Source: Candidatus Pacearchaeota archaeon
Lineage (GTDB): Archaea > Nanobdellota > Nanobdellia > Pacearchaeales > GW2011-AR1
Direction: 5' to 3'
Assembly: GCA_016181895.1 (NCBI GenBank)
Contig: JACOYL010000009.1
Location: 67,346-100,596 of the forward strand
Length of the DNA stretch: 33,251 nucleotides
Below are positions 16,078-23,534 of the stretch, piece by piece. Each line of letters begins with the position of its first letter. Within the stretch, counting starts at the first letter, position 1. A program made the position numbers and the translations under genes. The notes below the pieces were generated by a model. It had not been told where the DNA came from, ran no database searches, and worked only from the letters and a program-made list of their open reading frames with translations.

Positions 16078-17187
16078 TTAAACCGTTCCGTCCACTCTCG
16101 AAAAAGGATTGTATCCGTATGCTTCCCACAATTCCGGATTGTATTCGACTTCCGCAAGTTGCGATTTTAATCCGGGATTGAAAACATTGTTCGCATTTCT
16201 GAACAGTATGTTTTCAAGAACAATCTCTTTTATTTTATGTTTTCTTAACAATTCAATTCCTTTTGGATAAAATGGAATTGCGGGAATTCCCGAACTTGGA
16301 TTTTTACAGTCTTTTCCCTTTTCGTTTCCATCTTCATCAACATAAATAATGGGATGCGGAGCGTGATCTGTACCGATAAAATCAACATTTCCCGCCAAGA
16401 CATGTTCCAGATTTCTTTGCTGCATTTGCGGAGGTCTCAATGGAGGATTCATCTTCACTCTGTTTTCATGAATTGCATAATCCTCTGTATTGAGAAACAT
16501 GTGATGCCATGTCATCTCTTTGACTATTTTGAAAGGAATTTTGTTTTCCATTGATAAAGCATAATCTATTGTCTCAGGATTGGAAGGATGTGCGATGTAA
16601 AAAATTCCCTGAAAACCATTGTCAACGGCGTTTCTCAATTGCCTTTCAAGTTGGATTAATTCCGATTCCGGATTCTGTCTCAACGAATGGGTTATTGGAT
16701 TTGCAGGATCAAAATCTCCGGTATATTTTTTCTCGTCCTCGAGGTGATTTGCAACAACGCCTGTAAATTGCATATCTCCAATAATTTTCCAAATGTCGCT
16801 TTGTTTTCCCAAGTCGGTAATTCCCATGTTTCCGGTTGAATGACAATGATAAATCTTTATTCCATTTATTCTTCCGTTTCTTTCAAGAGAATCTTTTGCC
16901 AATAAAACCATGCTTGTTACTTGTCCCATGTCCTCTGTTGTTCCGCCGTAAATTCCGTGATAGATTTCTCCCTTGTATTTGTCAGCCAATGCAATCCTGT
17001 CTGCTATGTTTGTTATCGTAGTCAGTTGCGGCACGGGATTCGGCATTTCAATAACTCCTGAAAGCCCGACGGCTCTTGCATCTCTGAATCCAAGTTGCAT
17101 AAAATTCATTCCATTATATTGAAACTTTTCATACTCTTTCCATCTAAAATGCACGTGCGTGTCAATCGGAGAAATGTATTTAATCAT
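16078..17187 (-). CDS. pyrC: Dihydroorotase
   Basis: This 369-residue zinc amidohydrolase closes carbamoyl-aspartate to dihydroorotate. The metal ligands can be placed: His11 and His13 in DTHVHFR, His148 in VANHLED, His200 in IAHPSNPE and Asp274 in GTDHAPH. Lys111 in KIYHCHSTGN is a candidate for the carboxylated or bridging position. It is the first gene of the pyrC-pyrD pair, one base apart. An A/T-rich tcttaaaaag upstream is a plausible TATA box. The other pyrimidine genes are not in the window. Confidence 0.92.
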   Translation of the reverse strand: MIKYISPIDTHVHFRWKEYEKFQYNGMNFMQLGFRDARAVGLSGVIEMPNPVPQLTTITNIADRIALADKYKGEIYHGIYGGTTEDMGQVTSMVLLAKDSLERNGRINGIKIYHCHSTGNMGITDLGKQSDIWKIIGDMQFTGVVANHLEDEKKYTGDFDPANPITHSLRQNPESELIQLERQLRNAVDNGFQGIFYIAHPSNPETIDYALSMENKIPFKIVKEMTWHHMFLNTEDYAIHENRVKMNPPLRPPQMQQRNLEHVLAGNVDFIGTDHAPHPIIYVDEDGNEKGKDCKNPSSGIPAIPFYPKGIELLRKHKIKEIVLENILFRNANNVFNPGLKSQLAEVEYNPELWEAYGYNPFSRVDGTV

Positions 17188-17234
17188 AAAATAAAAAGCA
17201 AAAGTTTCTTTTTAAGAATTGTTGTGATTACTGA

Positions 17235-17729
17235 TTAACCTAAGTGCTGCTTTTCCAATTCCAGTTGGTATTTTGGGATAATTCCGATTTTCTTGTAAAA
17301 TCTTTTCCAGATTTCCGGAAGATATTTGTATCCTTGAATTATCCCTCTGCAATTTTTCTCCCCGCATTTGCATACAAAAGGGTAATTTTTTGAGACATCC
17401 CAGTCTATTACGTCATAATCTATAGTCAGTTCTTTCCCTGGTTTTATTTCTTTCAGAGATTTTAAATTAATAAAATCAAAAACAGCTGAATTCGGATTGC
17501 AGGAGTGATTTAAAAATCCTCCATAATTTTTGTCTTCCAACCATGTTTTATCGCCTATTTGAAACCACTTTTCATCATTGCCTGCATTGCGATAATCATC
17601 TTCTACTCTAAATTCCACCCCATTCAGAACAAGAATTAATTCCCCTTTTTTGATTAATTGTTTTGCAAAAAGCCCCAAACCCCTGTCATTGTTAGTCGGG
17701 GCGATATATAATTTGGGGTTTATATCCAT
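17235..17729 (-). CDS. SET-domain protein (putative lysine methyltransferase)
   Basis: The 164-residue protein carries the main SET features in order: an N-terminal DRGLGLFA turn (15-22), NHSCNPN (74-80, the AdoMet-binding pseudoknot motif), ELTIDYD (100-106) with Tyr105, and a post-SET-like CKCGEKNCRG (120-129) with Cys120, 122 and 127. SET proteins transfer methyl groups from AdoMet to lysine. In an archaeon the target could be a chromatin or ribosomal protein; none is indicated by neighbours. It appears monocistronic. Confidence 0.9.
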   Translation of the reverse strand: MDINPKLYIAPTNNDRGLGLFAKQLIKKGELILVLNGVEFRVEDDYRNAGNDEKWFQIGDKTWLEDKNYGGFLNHSCNPNSAVFDFINLKSLKEIKPGKELTIDYDVIDWDVSKNYPFVCKCGEKNCRGIIQGYKYLPEIWKRFYKKIGIIPKYQLELEKQHLG

Positions 17730-17810
17730 AAAATAATTATCAAGATATTGTTTAAAAGAATTTCTTTATTGTATCATACAGATGAGAAGACAATTTCAAA
17801 CTATGATTGA

Positions 17811-18209
17811 TTATCTTCTTGATAATAATCTTTCTTCTTCATAACTTTTAATAGATCTCTCTAATTGCGTCAATGAAAACTCATTGTAAACTGGAAATCT
17901 TGATAAACCTTCTATAAATTGCTCATCATAATCAATTCTTTTCAAAGCCGTGGACTGCTCATGAAAATCAATTCCACCATCATGATTTGTATCAGCATAA
18001 CCATCTGGTCCGAAGATTTTGTTCCAATATTCTTTTTTAGTCCTATCTTCACTACTTTGCCTTATTATATCTTGGGCCATAATGTTAATTTGTGTAAGAG
18101 GATTAGCATGAAATTTCTTATCTATAAGTGTGGAAAATGTTGATGTTATACCATATAAAACTAACAATCCGCCCCCTAAAAGAATTATTATCTTATTTTT
18201 ATATTCCAT
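17811..18209 (-). CDS. Membrane-anchored protein with one EF-hand loop
   Basis: The 132-residue protein has an N-terminal membrane helix (about 6-28). A charged domain follows with DTNHDGGIDFHE (73-84), a full EF-hand or dockerin-type calcium loop with Asp, Asn, Asp, Gly, Ile, Asp and Glu at positions 1, 3, 5, 6, 8, 9 and 12. A helical Glu/Arg-rich tail ends it. The loop side probably faces outward. Calcium binding is inferred from the loop; function unknown. It sits between SET and EF-2 on the same strand with its own upstream A/T-rich region. Confidence 0.7.
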   Translation of the reverse strand: MEYKNKIIILLGGGLLVLYGITSTFSTLIDKKFHANPLTQINIMAQDIIRQSSEDRTKKEYWNKIFGPDGYADTNHDGGIDFHEQSTALKRIDYDEQFIEGLSRFPVYNEFSLTQLERSIKSYEEERLLSRR

Positions 18210-18253
18210 AAAAACTTTAATGAATGGGTATTTAAAAATACTTATATAATTGA

Positions 18254-20440
18254 TTACTGGTTTTCACTCAATCCCTTTCTTTCTCTTATCTTTCTTATGA
18301 CATCCGCCTGCAAACCTGATGGAATTTTTTCAAACAATTGGTCCATCAAAGAAGAAACTCCACGACCTTCCGTGGCTGAACGTAAGTCAGAACTCCATCC
18401 AATCATTTCAGCGACGGGAAGTTTCACTTTTATGTGCGCAACTCCCAACTCATGCGTCATGTCGAGCAATTGCCCTCTCTTGCTTCCAACCAATTTCGTG
18501 ATTGTTCCCATGAATGATTCAGGGACTTCAATCAAATGAATTTGCATCGGTTCCAAAATGCAGGCTCCGGAAGATTTCATCGCTTCTTTTATCGCTTCCC
18601 TTACAGCAGGATAAACCTGCGCGGGACCCCGATGAATCGCATCCTCGTGGAGTTTTATGTCGACAAGGGAAACTTTCATTTTCGTGCATGGCTCTCTGGC
18701 AAGAGGTCCCTGGTCCATCACCATTTCAAAAGCGTCGAGAACCATTTCAATGACTTCTCCCAAATGAACTTCGCCGCGCGTTTCGTCGAGGAACATGTTT
18801 CCCTTGTAAATGTCCCTTACTTCCCTTATCATTTCCCCGCTCCATCCCGATTCCGTGAGTTTCTTGACGACTTCCTCGTTTCTTTTTTTCAATCTTCCTT
18901 CCGGAATTTCCCCCCTGTCTATTGCACTGTGGATTTCATCTTCCATTGGCTCGACTTTAAGGAAAAAACTGTTGTGCTTGTTCGGGCTTCTTCCCTCTGA
19001 TTCTTTGGATTCTTTTGTCACAGCCTCGCGATAAACAACAATCGGCTGCCCTGTTTTAATCTCAAGCCCTTTTTCCGTTTTTATTCTTCCCTCGATTATT
19101 TCCAAATGCAACTCTCCCATTCCGGAAATCAAGCTCTCGCCTGTTTCCTCGTTGATTTCAACTTTAATGGAAGGATCTTCTTTTGCAACCTTTCTCAAGA
19201 TTTCAATCAATTTCGGCAAGTCCTGTGTTTTTACAATCTCAATGGATTTTGTGATAACAGGCTGGAACAAATGTTTTATTTCCTCGAAAGGCGTTTGAGG
19301 ATTTACAGTGATTGTCTCTCCGACGTCGACATTCAATCCGGAAATCGCGAGAACATTTCCCGCTGGCACCGATTCAAGTTGCTCCGGCTTTATTCCGTTG
19401 TAAACAAAAACCTGCTGAATCCTTGAATTCTTTTTCGCATTGTTTGCATAAACATCCATTCCGTTTATAATCGTGCCGGAGTACAAACGTCCCGCGGCGA
19501 TTTCCTTTCCGCTTCTGGGATCGATGACAATTTTAGTTATTACAAAAGCAACTTCTCCCTTGCTATTGCAGTTCAGCAAATCTTTTCCGAAATCGCTTTC
19601 CAAATCTCCGTGCCAGATTTTCGGAATCCTGTATTTCTGAGCTTCCAATGGATTCGGCAAATGCTTTACAGCCATGTCAAGAATTACTTCGTGCAAAGGC
19701 GCCTTTTCCCAAACCCATTTTTTTCTTTCCTCTTCCTCCATTTCCTGCATCTTGTAAATGTCCTTGAAACTTATTCCTTTTTTCTGCATGAATGGAACAG
19801 AAAGCGCCCAATTGTCCCTTGCGCTTCCGAATGCAACCGAGCCATCAGAAACATTTACTTTCCATTTGTTTTTGAACTCCGGCTCTGCAATCTGCTCAAT
19901 AAGCAAATTAAAATCATTAATCAATTTTGCAAATCTTTTTTGCATGTCTTCCGATGTGAGTTTCACTTCCTTAATGAGTCTGTCAACTTTATTGATAAAC
20001 AAAACAGGTTTGACCCTTTCCCTTAATGCTTGTCTTAGAACAGTTTCTGTCTGCGGCATTATTCCCTCGACGGCGCAAATCAAAACAAAGGTTCCGTCAA
20101 TGGCACGCATTGCTCTTGTTACGTTTCCTCCAAAGTCAACATGTCCAGGAGTATCAATAAGATTAATAAGATATTCTTCTCCTTGATATTCGTGCGCCAT
20201 TGAAACATTCGCGGCGTCGACAGTCATCAATCTTTCCTGCTCGTCAGAATGCTGCCACGTTGCCATTCCCTCGTCCAAATCTCCAGCGGCTTTCGCAGCC
20301 ATCATTCCCGCCGCAGCCAATAAATTGTCTGTGAACGCGGTTTTTCCGTGATGAATGTGCGCGCTTGTCGCGACGTTTCTTATGTTTTTTTGATGCGAAA
20401 CAAACCTCTTGATTTTGTCCAATGAACTTTCTTTTGCCAT
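18254..20440 (-). CDS. fusA: Translation elongation factor 2 (EF-2)
   Basis: This 728-residue GTPase drives ribosomal translocation; length is normal for archaea. It has the P-loop AHIHHGKT (27-34), switch motif DTPGH, and NKVD. The domain IV motif LHEDAIHRGPAQ contains the His that receives the diphthamide modification in archaea and eukaryotes. In the P-loop the usual AHxDHGKT Asp is His30, which I note as a variant. The start is ATG 20440, directly after a structured leader like that of EF-1A. It is downstream of the unknown operon at 20614-21549 but has its own TATA box. Confidence 0.98.
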   Translation of the reverse strand: MAKESSLDKIKRFVSHQKNIRNVATSAHIHHGKTAFTDNLLAAAGMMAAKAAGDLDEGMATWQHSDEQERLMTVDAANVSMAHEYQGEEYLINLIDTPGHVDFGGNVTRAMRAIDGTFVLICAVEGIMPQTETVLRQALRERVKPVLFINKVDRLIKEVKLTSEDMQKRFAKLINDFNLLIEQIAEPEFKNKWKVNVSDGSVAFGSARDNWALSVPFMQKKGISFKDIYKMQEMEEEERKKWVWEKAPLHEVILDMAVKHLPNPLEAQKYRIPKIWHGDLESDFGKDLLNCNSKGEVAFVITKIVIDPRSGKEIAAGRLYSGTIINGMDVYANNAKKNSRIQQVFVYNGIKPEQLESVPAGNVLAISGLNVDVGETITVNPQTPFEEIKHLFQPVITKSIEIVKTQDLPKLIEILRKVAKEDPSIKVEINEETGESLISGMGELHLEIIEGRIKTEKGLEIKTGQPIVVYREAVTKESKESEGRSPNKHNSFFLKVEPMEDEIHSAIDRGEIPEGRLKKRNEEVVKKLTESGWSGEMIREVRDIYKGNMFLDETRGEVHLGEVIEMVLDAFEMVMDQGPLAREPCTKMKVSLVDIKLHEDAIHRGPAQVYPAVREAIKEAMKSSGACILEPMQIHLIEVPESFMGTITKLVGSKRGQLLDMTHELGVAHIKVKLPVAEMIGWSSDLRSATEGRGVSSLMDQLFEKIPSGLQADVIRKIRERKGLSENQ

Positions 20441-20502
20441 GCGAAGACACCTACGGTTTCTTTCGCTTAATCTTCCCTTAAAGAAAGGAAGCGAAGTCCG
20501 TA
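20441..20502 (-). promoter_or_regulatory. Structured 5' leader of EF-2 mRNA
   Basis: In mRNA sense TACGG (20498-20502) pairs with CCGTA (20452-20456). TTCGCTT (20489-20495) pairs with AAGCGAA (20462-20468), with a third helix of CTTCC-type bases inside. The 3' arm GGAAGATTAAGCGAA and the final GGTGTCTTCGC before AUG match the EF-1A leader closely. GCGAA can pair instead with TTCGC beside the start codon, so two exclusive folds are possible. Confidence 0.6.
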
Positions 20503-20536
20503 AATATTTTTAATAATAACAAAATCAGAAAATGGT

Positions 20537-20567
20537 TTATAACCTTTTTCCTTGGAAAAAGTTATAA
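20537..20567. promoter_or_regulatory. Inverted repeat over the EF-2 TATA box
   Basis: The arms ttataac and gttataa, extended by ctttttcc/ggaaaaag, form a near-perfect palindrome with one extra C in one arm. The arm at 20537-20543 lies in ggtttataacc, the best EF-2 TATA box on the minus strand, about 100 nt before the start codon. It could be an operator for a dimeric regulator, or a pair of opposing TATA boxes. Confidence 0.4.
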
Positions 20568-20613
20568 TGAAAATCTTTGATTTGATTTATAAAAGTTTGG
20601 AGAAAGAATTTAT

Positions 20614-20931
20614 TTAATATCTAACTGCACGAAGACTTCTTAAAAGTCCCCTAAATCCCGTTTCTGGAAATCCTGTTAGATTCTCAGTATATTTTTTCCC
20701 GTGTCTTTCTCTTAAAATATCAACCGAGGCGATACCTGCGTAGAAATCATTATCCTGTCTTAATGAAAAAATAATATCTCTCGAACACTTCTCTCTGCCA
20801 TATTTCTCTTTCCACTTTTTGAATTCTTCTATTAATTCACCATCGGTTCTATCTTTTAGTAATTCCCCTGCACTTGCTATTTTTGCAGATAATTCAAGGC
20901 GAGTATGACTTAACAATGGCGGTATTATCAT
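20614..20931 (-). CDS. Unknown protein, third gene of a small operon (105 aa)
   Basis: The ATG overlaps the stop of the gene before it by four bases (ATGA), so translation is coupled. The protein is helical and charged, with EFKKWKEKYGREKCSRDIIF in the middle and a basic C-terminus rich in Arg. No recognised domain, signal or membrane segment. Its only clear partners are the two unknown genes upstream. Confidence 0.65.
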   Translation of the reverse strand: MIIPPLLSHTRLELSAKIASAGELLKDRTDGELIEEFKKWKEKYGREKCSRDIIFSLRQDNDFYAGIASVDILRERHGKKYTENLTGFPETGFRGLLRSLRAVRY

Positions 20932-21374
20932 TTTCTTCCTCCTTCCTTAATCGGCTTGTAAATTAAAGTTCTTTTAAATCTCAAAGGTCTTCCTTGCTTG
21001 ACAAATTCATCAAAAGTCAGGCATAAATCAGGCATCCATCTGTAAGAGTCTGAAAATACTACCTGTTCAATCTTTCCTTTAGCAGGCCCTTCATTTTCAT
21101 ATTCTCTGCCAAGAACTTTTTTCTCTTCTGGTTGAATTACATATTCTCCATTGTCGGACGCCCTATTCAAAATATCTTCAGCGGACAATTCATGCGTTTT
21201 AATGCCTACAGGATAACCTCCAACCAACCTATAATTACCCCAAAATATTCTAGAGAGGTAACTGCCGTCTCCCTTAAGTTCTCCGCGCCTCTTGACGCCA
21301 TCTTCCTTAACGCTTATTCTCTCCAGTGTGCAAATATTTCCCATATTCTTAGACAGAGATTTTTTGATTGTCAT
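20928..21374 (-). CDS. Unknown protein, second gene of a small operon (148 aa)
   Basis: ATG 21374 (MTIKKSLSKN) is chosen because a Shine-Dalgarno-like ggggag lies about five bases upstream; an in-frame TTG at 21389 is rejected. It starts one base after the stop of the 57-codon gene. The sequence is mixed alpha/beta and basic, with GGYPVGIKTHELSAEDIL in the middle and LTFDEFVKQGRPLRFKRT near the end. I recognise no family. It ends overlapping the next gene by four bases. Confidence 0.65.
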   Translation of the reverse strand: MTIKKSLSKNMGNICTLERISVKEDGVKRRGELKGDGSYLSRIFWGNYRLVGGYPVGIKTHELSAEDILNRASDNGEYVIQPEEKKVLGREYENEGPAKGKIEQVVFSDSYRWMPDLCLTFDEFVKQGRPLRFKRTLIYKPIKEGGRK

Positions 21375-21375
21375 T

Positions 21376-21549
21376 TTAATCTCCCCCAACTATTGTATTT
21401 GGGACATACATCTCTTTAGGTATGGCGGTGTATCTTGGGAAAGGGCCTTCTGCAAATCTCTGATTTCTAGTTATCTCCGATTCCTTTTCTTCCATCCATT
21501 CTATAAGACTTTCTCCGTATTCTCTTACGTTTTTCATTTCTTGTTTCAT
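21376..21549 (-). CDS. Small unknown protein, first gene of the operon (57 aa)
   Basis: The frame begins MKQEMKNVREYGESLIEWME and ends YVPNTIVGGD. The stop is one base before the next ATG, and the Shine-Dalgarno of the next gene lies within its last codons. The N-terminal half is a charged helix; the rest is Pro-rich. A TATA-like attatatata lies about 50 nt upstream. The tight operon spacing makes this a real gene despite its size. The 148 nt between 21550 and 21697 hold only divergent promoters. Confidence 0.6.
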   Translation of the reverse strand: MKQEMKNVREYGESLIEWMEEKESEITRNQRFAEGPFPRYTAIPKEMYVPNTIVGGD

Positions 21550-21697
21550 TTCCGTTTTGTCTTGTTTTAATTACTAACAAGTAGTCGTATAACAGTATAT
21601 ATAATTAATCTTCAATTTTTCCACAAAAACTAAACCTTTCTTCTATTGTCTTTTATTTAATAGAAAATCTTATAAACCATTAATATCTTTTTAAGAA

Positions 21698-22654
21698 ATG
21701 GAACTAAAACCGCAAGATGCAAGGCTTTTGGAGTATTTGTATCATCATTCCCGTGAACCCAATACGAAAATAGCAAAAGCCCTGCACTTGAGCAGAGAGC
21801 AAGTTGATTACAAAATTAAAAAATTTTTGGATTTCGGAATAATAAAACAATTCACGACTTTGTTCAATTACAACGCTTTAGGATACAAGGAATACAGGAT
21901 TTTGCTTCTTAAATTCACAAAACCAATTTATGCGAGAAATTTTTATGAGAAGTCTGGAAAAGACGCAAACAGGTTGGACGTCGGTTTTATAATAAACAAA
22001 TATGGCGCTTTCACGGAACTATTTTTCAAAACTGACGGAGATTTTCGGGAATATCTTTTTAAAATTCTGAACGAGCAGAGAGACAGGATTTCCGATTATT
22101 TTATTTTCAATCCTTATTACACAAAAGTCTGGCCGTTGAAATTTCTCAAGGGAAAAAAAGAGCAGGGGGTTCCTTTCATGACTGAAACAAAAGAAATTCA
22201 TTTGGACAAACAGGAAATCCAAATTTTGAAAATGCTTGCCGAAGATGGAAGGGAGAGGATTGTTGACATTTCCCATAAGTTGAAAATTTCTCCGGAACTC
22301 GCGTTGTACAAAATAAAAAAACTTCATGAAAGAAAAGTTGTCTTGAGCTCCGCGATATTGTTTGACATGAAAAAACTCGGATATTTTTACTCGACGATTT
22401 TAATCAACATACAAAACATGTCAAAAGAAAACGAGGAAAAAATAAAAAACTTCGCCGAGAAATCCGAGTTGATAAGAAGCATTGTCCTCTCAATGTCGAA
22501 GCCGAATTGTTTTGTTCAATTGTTTCACAAGGAACACTCTGATTTAATAAATGAAATAAACAAGCTTAAGGAATTGTTCAAAGACGATGTCGTGGACATA
22601 GATGTTTTATTCATGGATTCAGAGTTCAAGATAAATCCTCTGCCGTTTTTGTAA
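21698..22654 (+). CDS. Tandem Lrp/AsnC-type regulator
   Basis: This 318-residue protein has two Lrp-like winged helices. The first is at 1-60 (LLEYLYHHSREPNTKIAKAL followed by SREQVDYKIKKF). The second is at about 170-225 (ILKMLAEDGRERIVDISHKL and SPELALYKIKKL). Each is followed by a beta-alpha region resembling a ligand-binding or dimerisation module. It is probably a DNA-binding regulator with two fused half-units; target unknown. The TATA box cttataaacc (21669-21678) predicts a leaderless start at ATG 21698. It diverges from the unknown three-gene operon, which it may control. Confidence 0.8.
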   Translation: MELKPQDARLLEYLYHHSREPNTKIAKALHLSREQVDYKIKKFLDFGIIKQFTTLFNYNALGYKEYRILLLKFTKPIYARNFYEKSGKDANRLDVGFIINKYGAFTELFFKTDGDFREYLFKILNEQRDRISDYFIFNPYYTKVWPLKFLKGKKEQGVPFMTETKEIHLDKQEIQILKMLAEDGRERIVDISHKLKISPELALYKIKKLHERKVVLSSAILFDMKKLGYFYSTILINIQNMSKENEEKIKNFAEKSELIRSIVLSMSKPNCFVQLFHKEHSDLINEINKLKELFKDDVVDIDVLFMDSEFKINPLPFL

Positions 22655-22699
22655 AGATTTTTATAAAAATTTATAACACTGCAAACATCTCCTAATCTA

Positions 22700-22909
22700 A
22701 TGAATATTCAATTTTCAAGACATGCGAGGGAGCAAATGAAAGAAAGGGGCATCAGTGAGGATGAAGTTATAAACGCGGTTAAATATCCTGAAAAGACTGA
22801 TAAAATACGCAACAAGTATTATGTTCAAAAGAAGACAATTCAAGGCAAAATTGAAGTTGTTTACGTAAGAGAAAAATATATAAAAGTAATTACGGTTTAC
22901 CCGCTATGA
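22700..22909 (+). CDS. DUF4258-like protein (possible toxin)
   Basis: The 69-residue protein reads FSRHAREQMKERGISEDEV at the start, with VVYVREKYIKVITVYPL at the end. This is the DUF4258 pattern, a small RelE/BrnT-like fold often found in toxin-antitoxin pairs. The stop overlaps the next start by four bases (ATGA). TATA-like tttataacac is about 25 nt upstream. Toxicity is inferred from family and pairing only. Confidence 0.75.
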   Translation: MNIQFSRHAREQMKERGISEDEVINAVKYPEKTDKIRNKYYVQKKTIQGKIEVVYVREKYIKVITVYPL

Positions 22910-23112
22910 AAGTAACATATGATGAAGATGCCGATGCGATGTACATACGACTTACGAGTGAGAAGTTCAACAAAACCAAGGTGGTTGACAAAAACACGAT
23001 TCTTGATTTGGACGAAAATGGGAATGTTATAGGCATAGAATTACTGTTCGTCAGCGAGCACTTGCCTAAAAACTTTCTCTCCCAAGTGGTTGTGGAAACT
23101 TTGGGAAAATAA
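22906..23112 (+). CDS. DUF2283-like protein (partner of DUF4258)
   Basis: The 68-residue protein begins MKVTYDEDADAMYIRL and continues with ILDLDENGNVIGIELL, the DUF2283 signature. DUF4258 and DUF2283 genes are commonly neighbours, and the four-base overlap here indicates coupled translation. It may be the antitoxin or simply a partner. Confidence 0.78.
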   Translation: MKVTYDEDADAMYIRLTSEKFNKTKVVDKNTILDLDENGNVIGIELLFVSEHLPKNFLSQVVVETLGK

Positions 23113-23215
23113 TTTTTTATCCGGTTTCAAACAATTTCTTTGTTTTCCATATTATATAAGGGGTAATGGCTTTTAATAAATACCTTTTTAAGTTCCCCGT
23201 AATTTCTTTTTCCAC

Positions 23216-23319
23216 GCGGGTGTGCCGGAGTGGTCAAACGGGCAGGACTTAAGTCGTGAAAGAAACGAAAGAAATCCTGTGGCTTAGTGCCTGCGAAGGT
23301 TCGAACCCTTCCATCCGCA
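23216..23319 (+). tRNA. tRNA-Leu (TAA) with a 20-nt intron
   Basis: The acceptor GCGGGTG (23216-23222) pairs with CATCCGC (23312-23318), with one G-U pair and discriminator A. The anticodon stem CAGGA (23243-23247) pairs with TCCTG (23275-23279). The loop reads C-T-TAA-G-A, split by an intron at 23254-23273. A long variable arm (GGC-TTAGT-GCC) marks a class II tRNA, and the T-arm is GAAGG-TTCGAAC-CCTTC. tttttaag near 23187 is a likely TATA box. Its last 12 bases (with one flanking T) recur at 23499-23510. Confidence 0.94.
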
Positions 23320-23498
23320 TTGCGGTTGAATGAAATGAAACCATAATGGATGTTAATCGGTTTAAGAAGATAGGAAAGATTAAGCCGAGCAATTTCACGA
23401 GACAAATTGCAAAACTCACAACGAGAGAGTTGCGAGTTAAAGGAAAACGCCGATGCTAAATTCGTAAGAATTTATTTTGGTTTGAGCTGTCCTCGCAA
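23320..23498 (+). ncRNA. Structured RNA candidate downstream of tRNA-Leu
   Basis: No ORF explains this stretch, but it holds a chain of hairpins closed by ATTGCG/CGCAAT (23319-23324 with 23494-23499). Inside are CGGTTTAA/TTAAGCCG (23358-23365, 23380-23387), GCAATTT/AAATTGC (23389-23395, 23404-23410), AACTCACAAC/GTTGCGAGTT (23413-23422, 23429-23438, one mismatch) and AAATTC/GAATTT (23458-23463, 23468-23473). GGAAAGATTAAGCCGA (23373-23388) and TGTCCTCGCA (23488-23497) resemble the two ends of the EF leader element. It is probably transcribed with the tRNA. I could not match it to RNase P, SRP or another known RNA. Confidence 0.5.
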
Positions 23499-23510
23499 TT
23501 CCATCCGCAT
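23499..23510. repeat. Copy of tRNA-Leu 3' end
   Basis: ttccatccgcat is identical to 23309-23320, the 3' acceptor strand of tRNA-Leu with flanks. The copy ends the structured region and could be an old attachment-site remnant, or could let the transcript pair with the tRNA 5' end. Confidence 0.5.
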
Positions 23511-23534
23511 ATTTATTTTATGTTCATAAAAAAT

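Noticed and set aside
15940-16157. Longer pyrD start overlapping pyrC
   Set aside because: The extra N-terminus is the shadow of the pyrC 3' end; ATG 16076 has normal operon spacing and the family N-terminus.
23127-23405. Minus-strand ORF of 92 codons
   Set aside because: It runs through the whole tRNA-Leu gene and the hairpin region, with no ribosome-binding site or family match.
23320-23498. RNase P RNA or SRP RNA
   Set aside because: A GGAAAG resembling an RNase P core box is present, but the other conserved blocks and the SRP domain motif are not seen.
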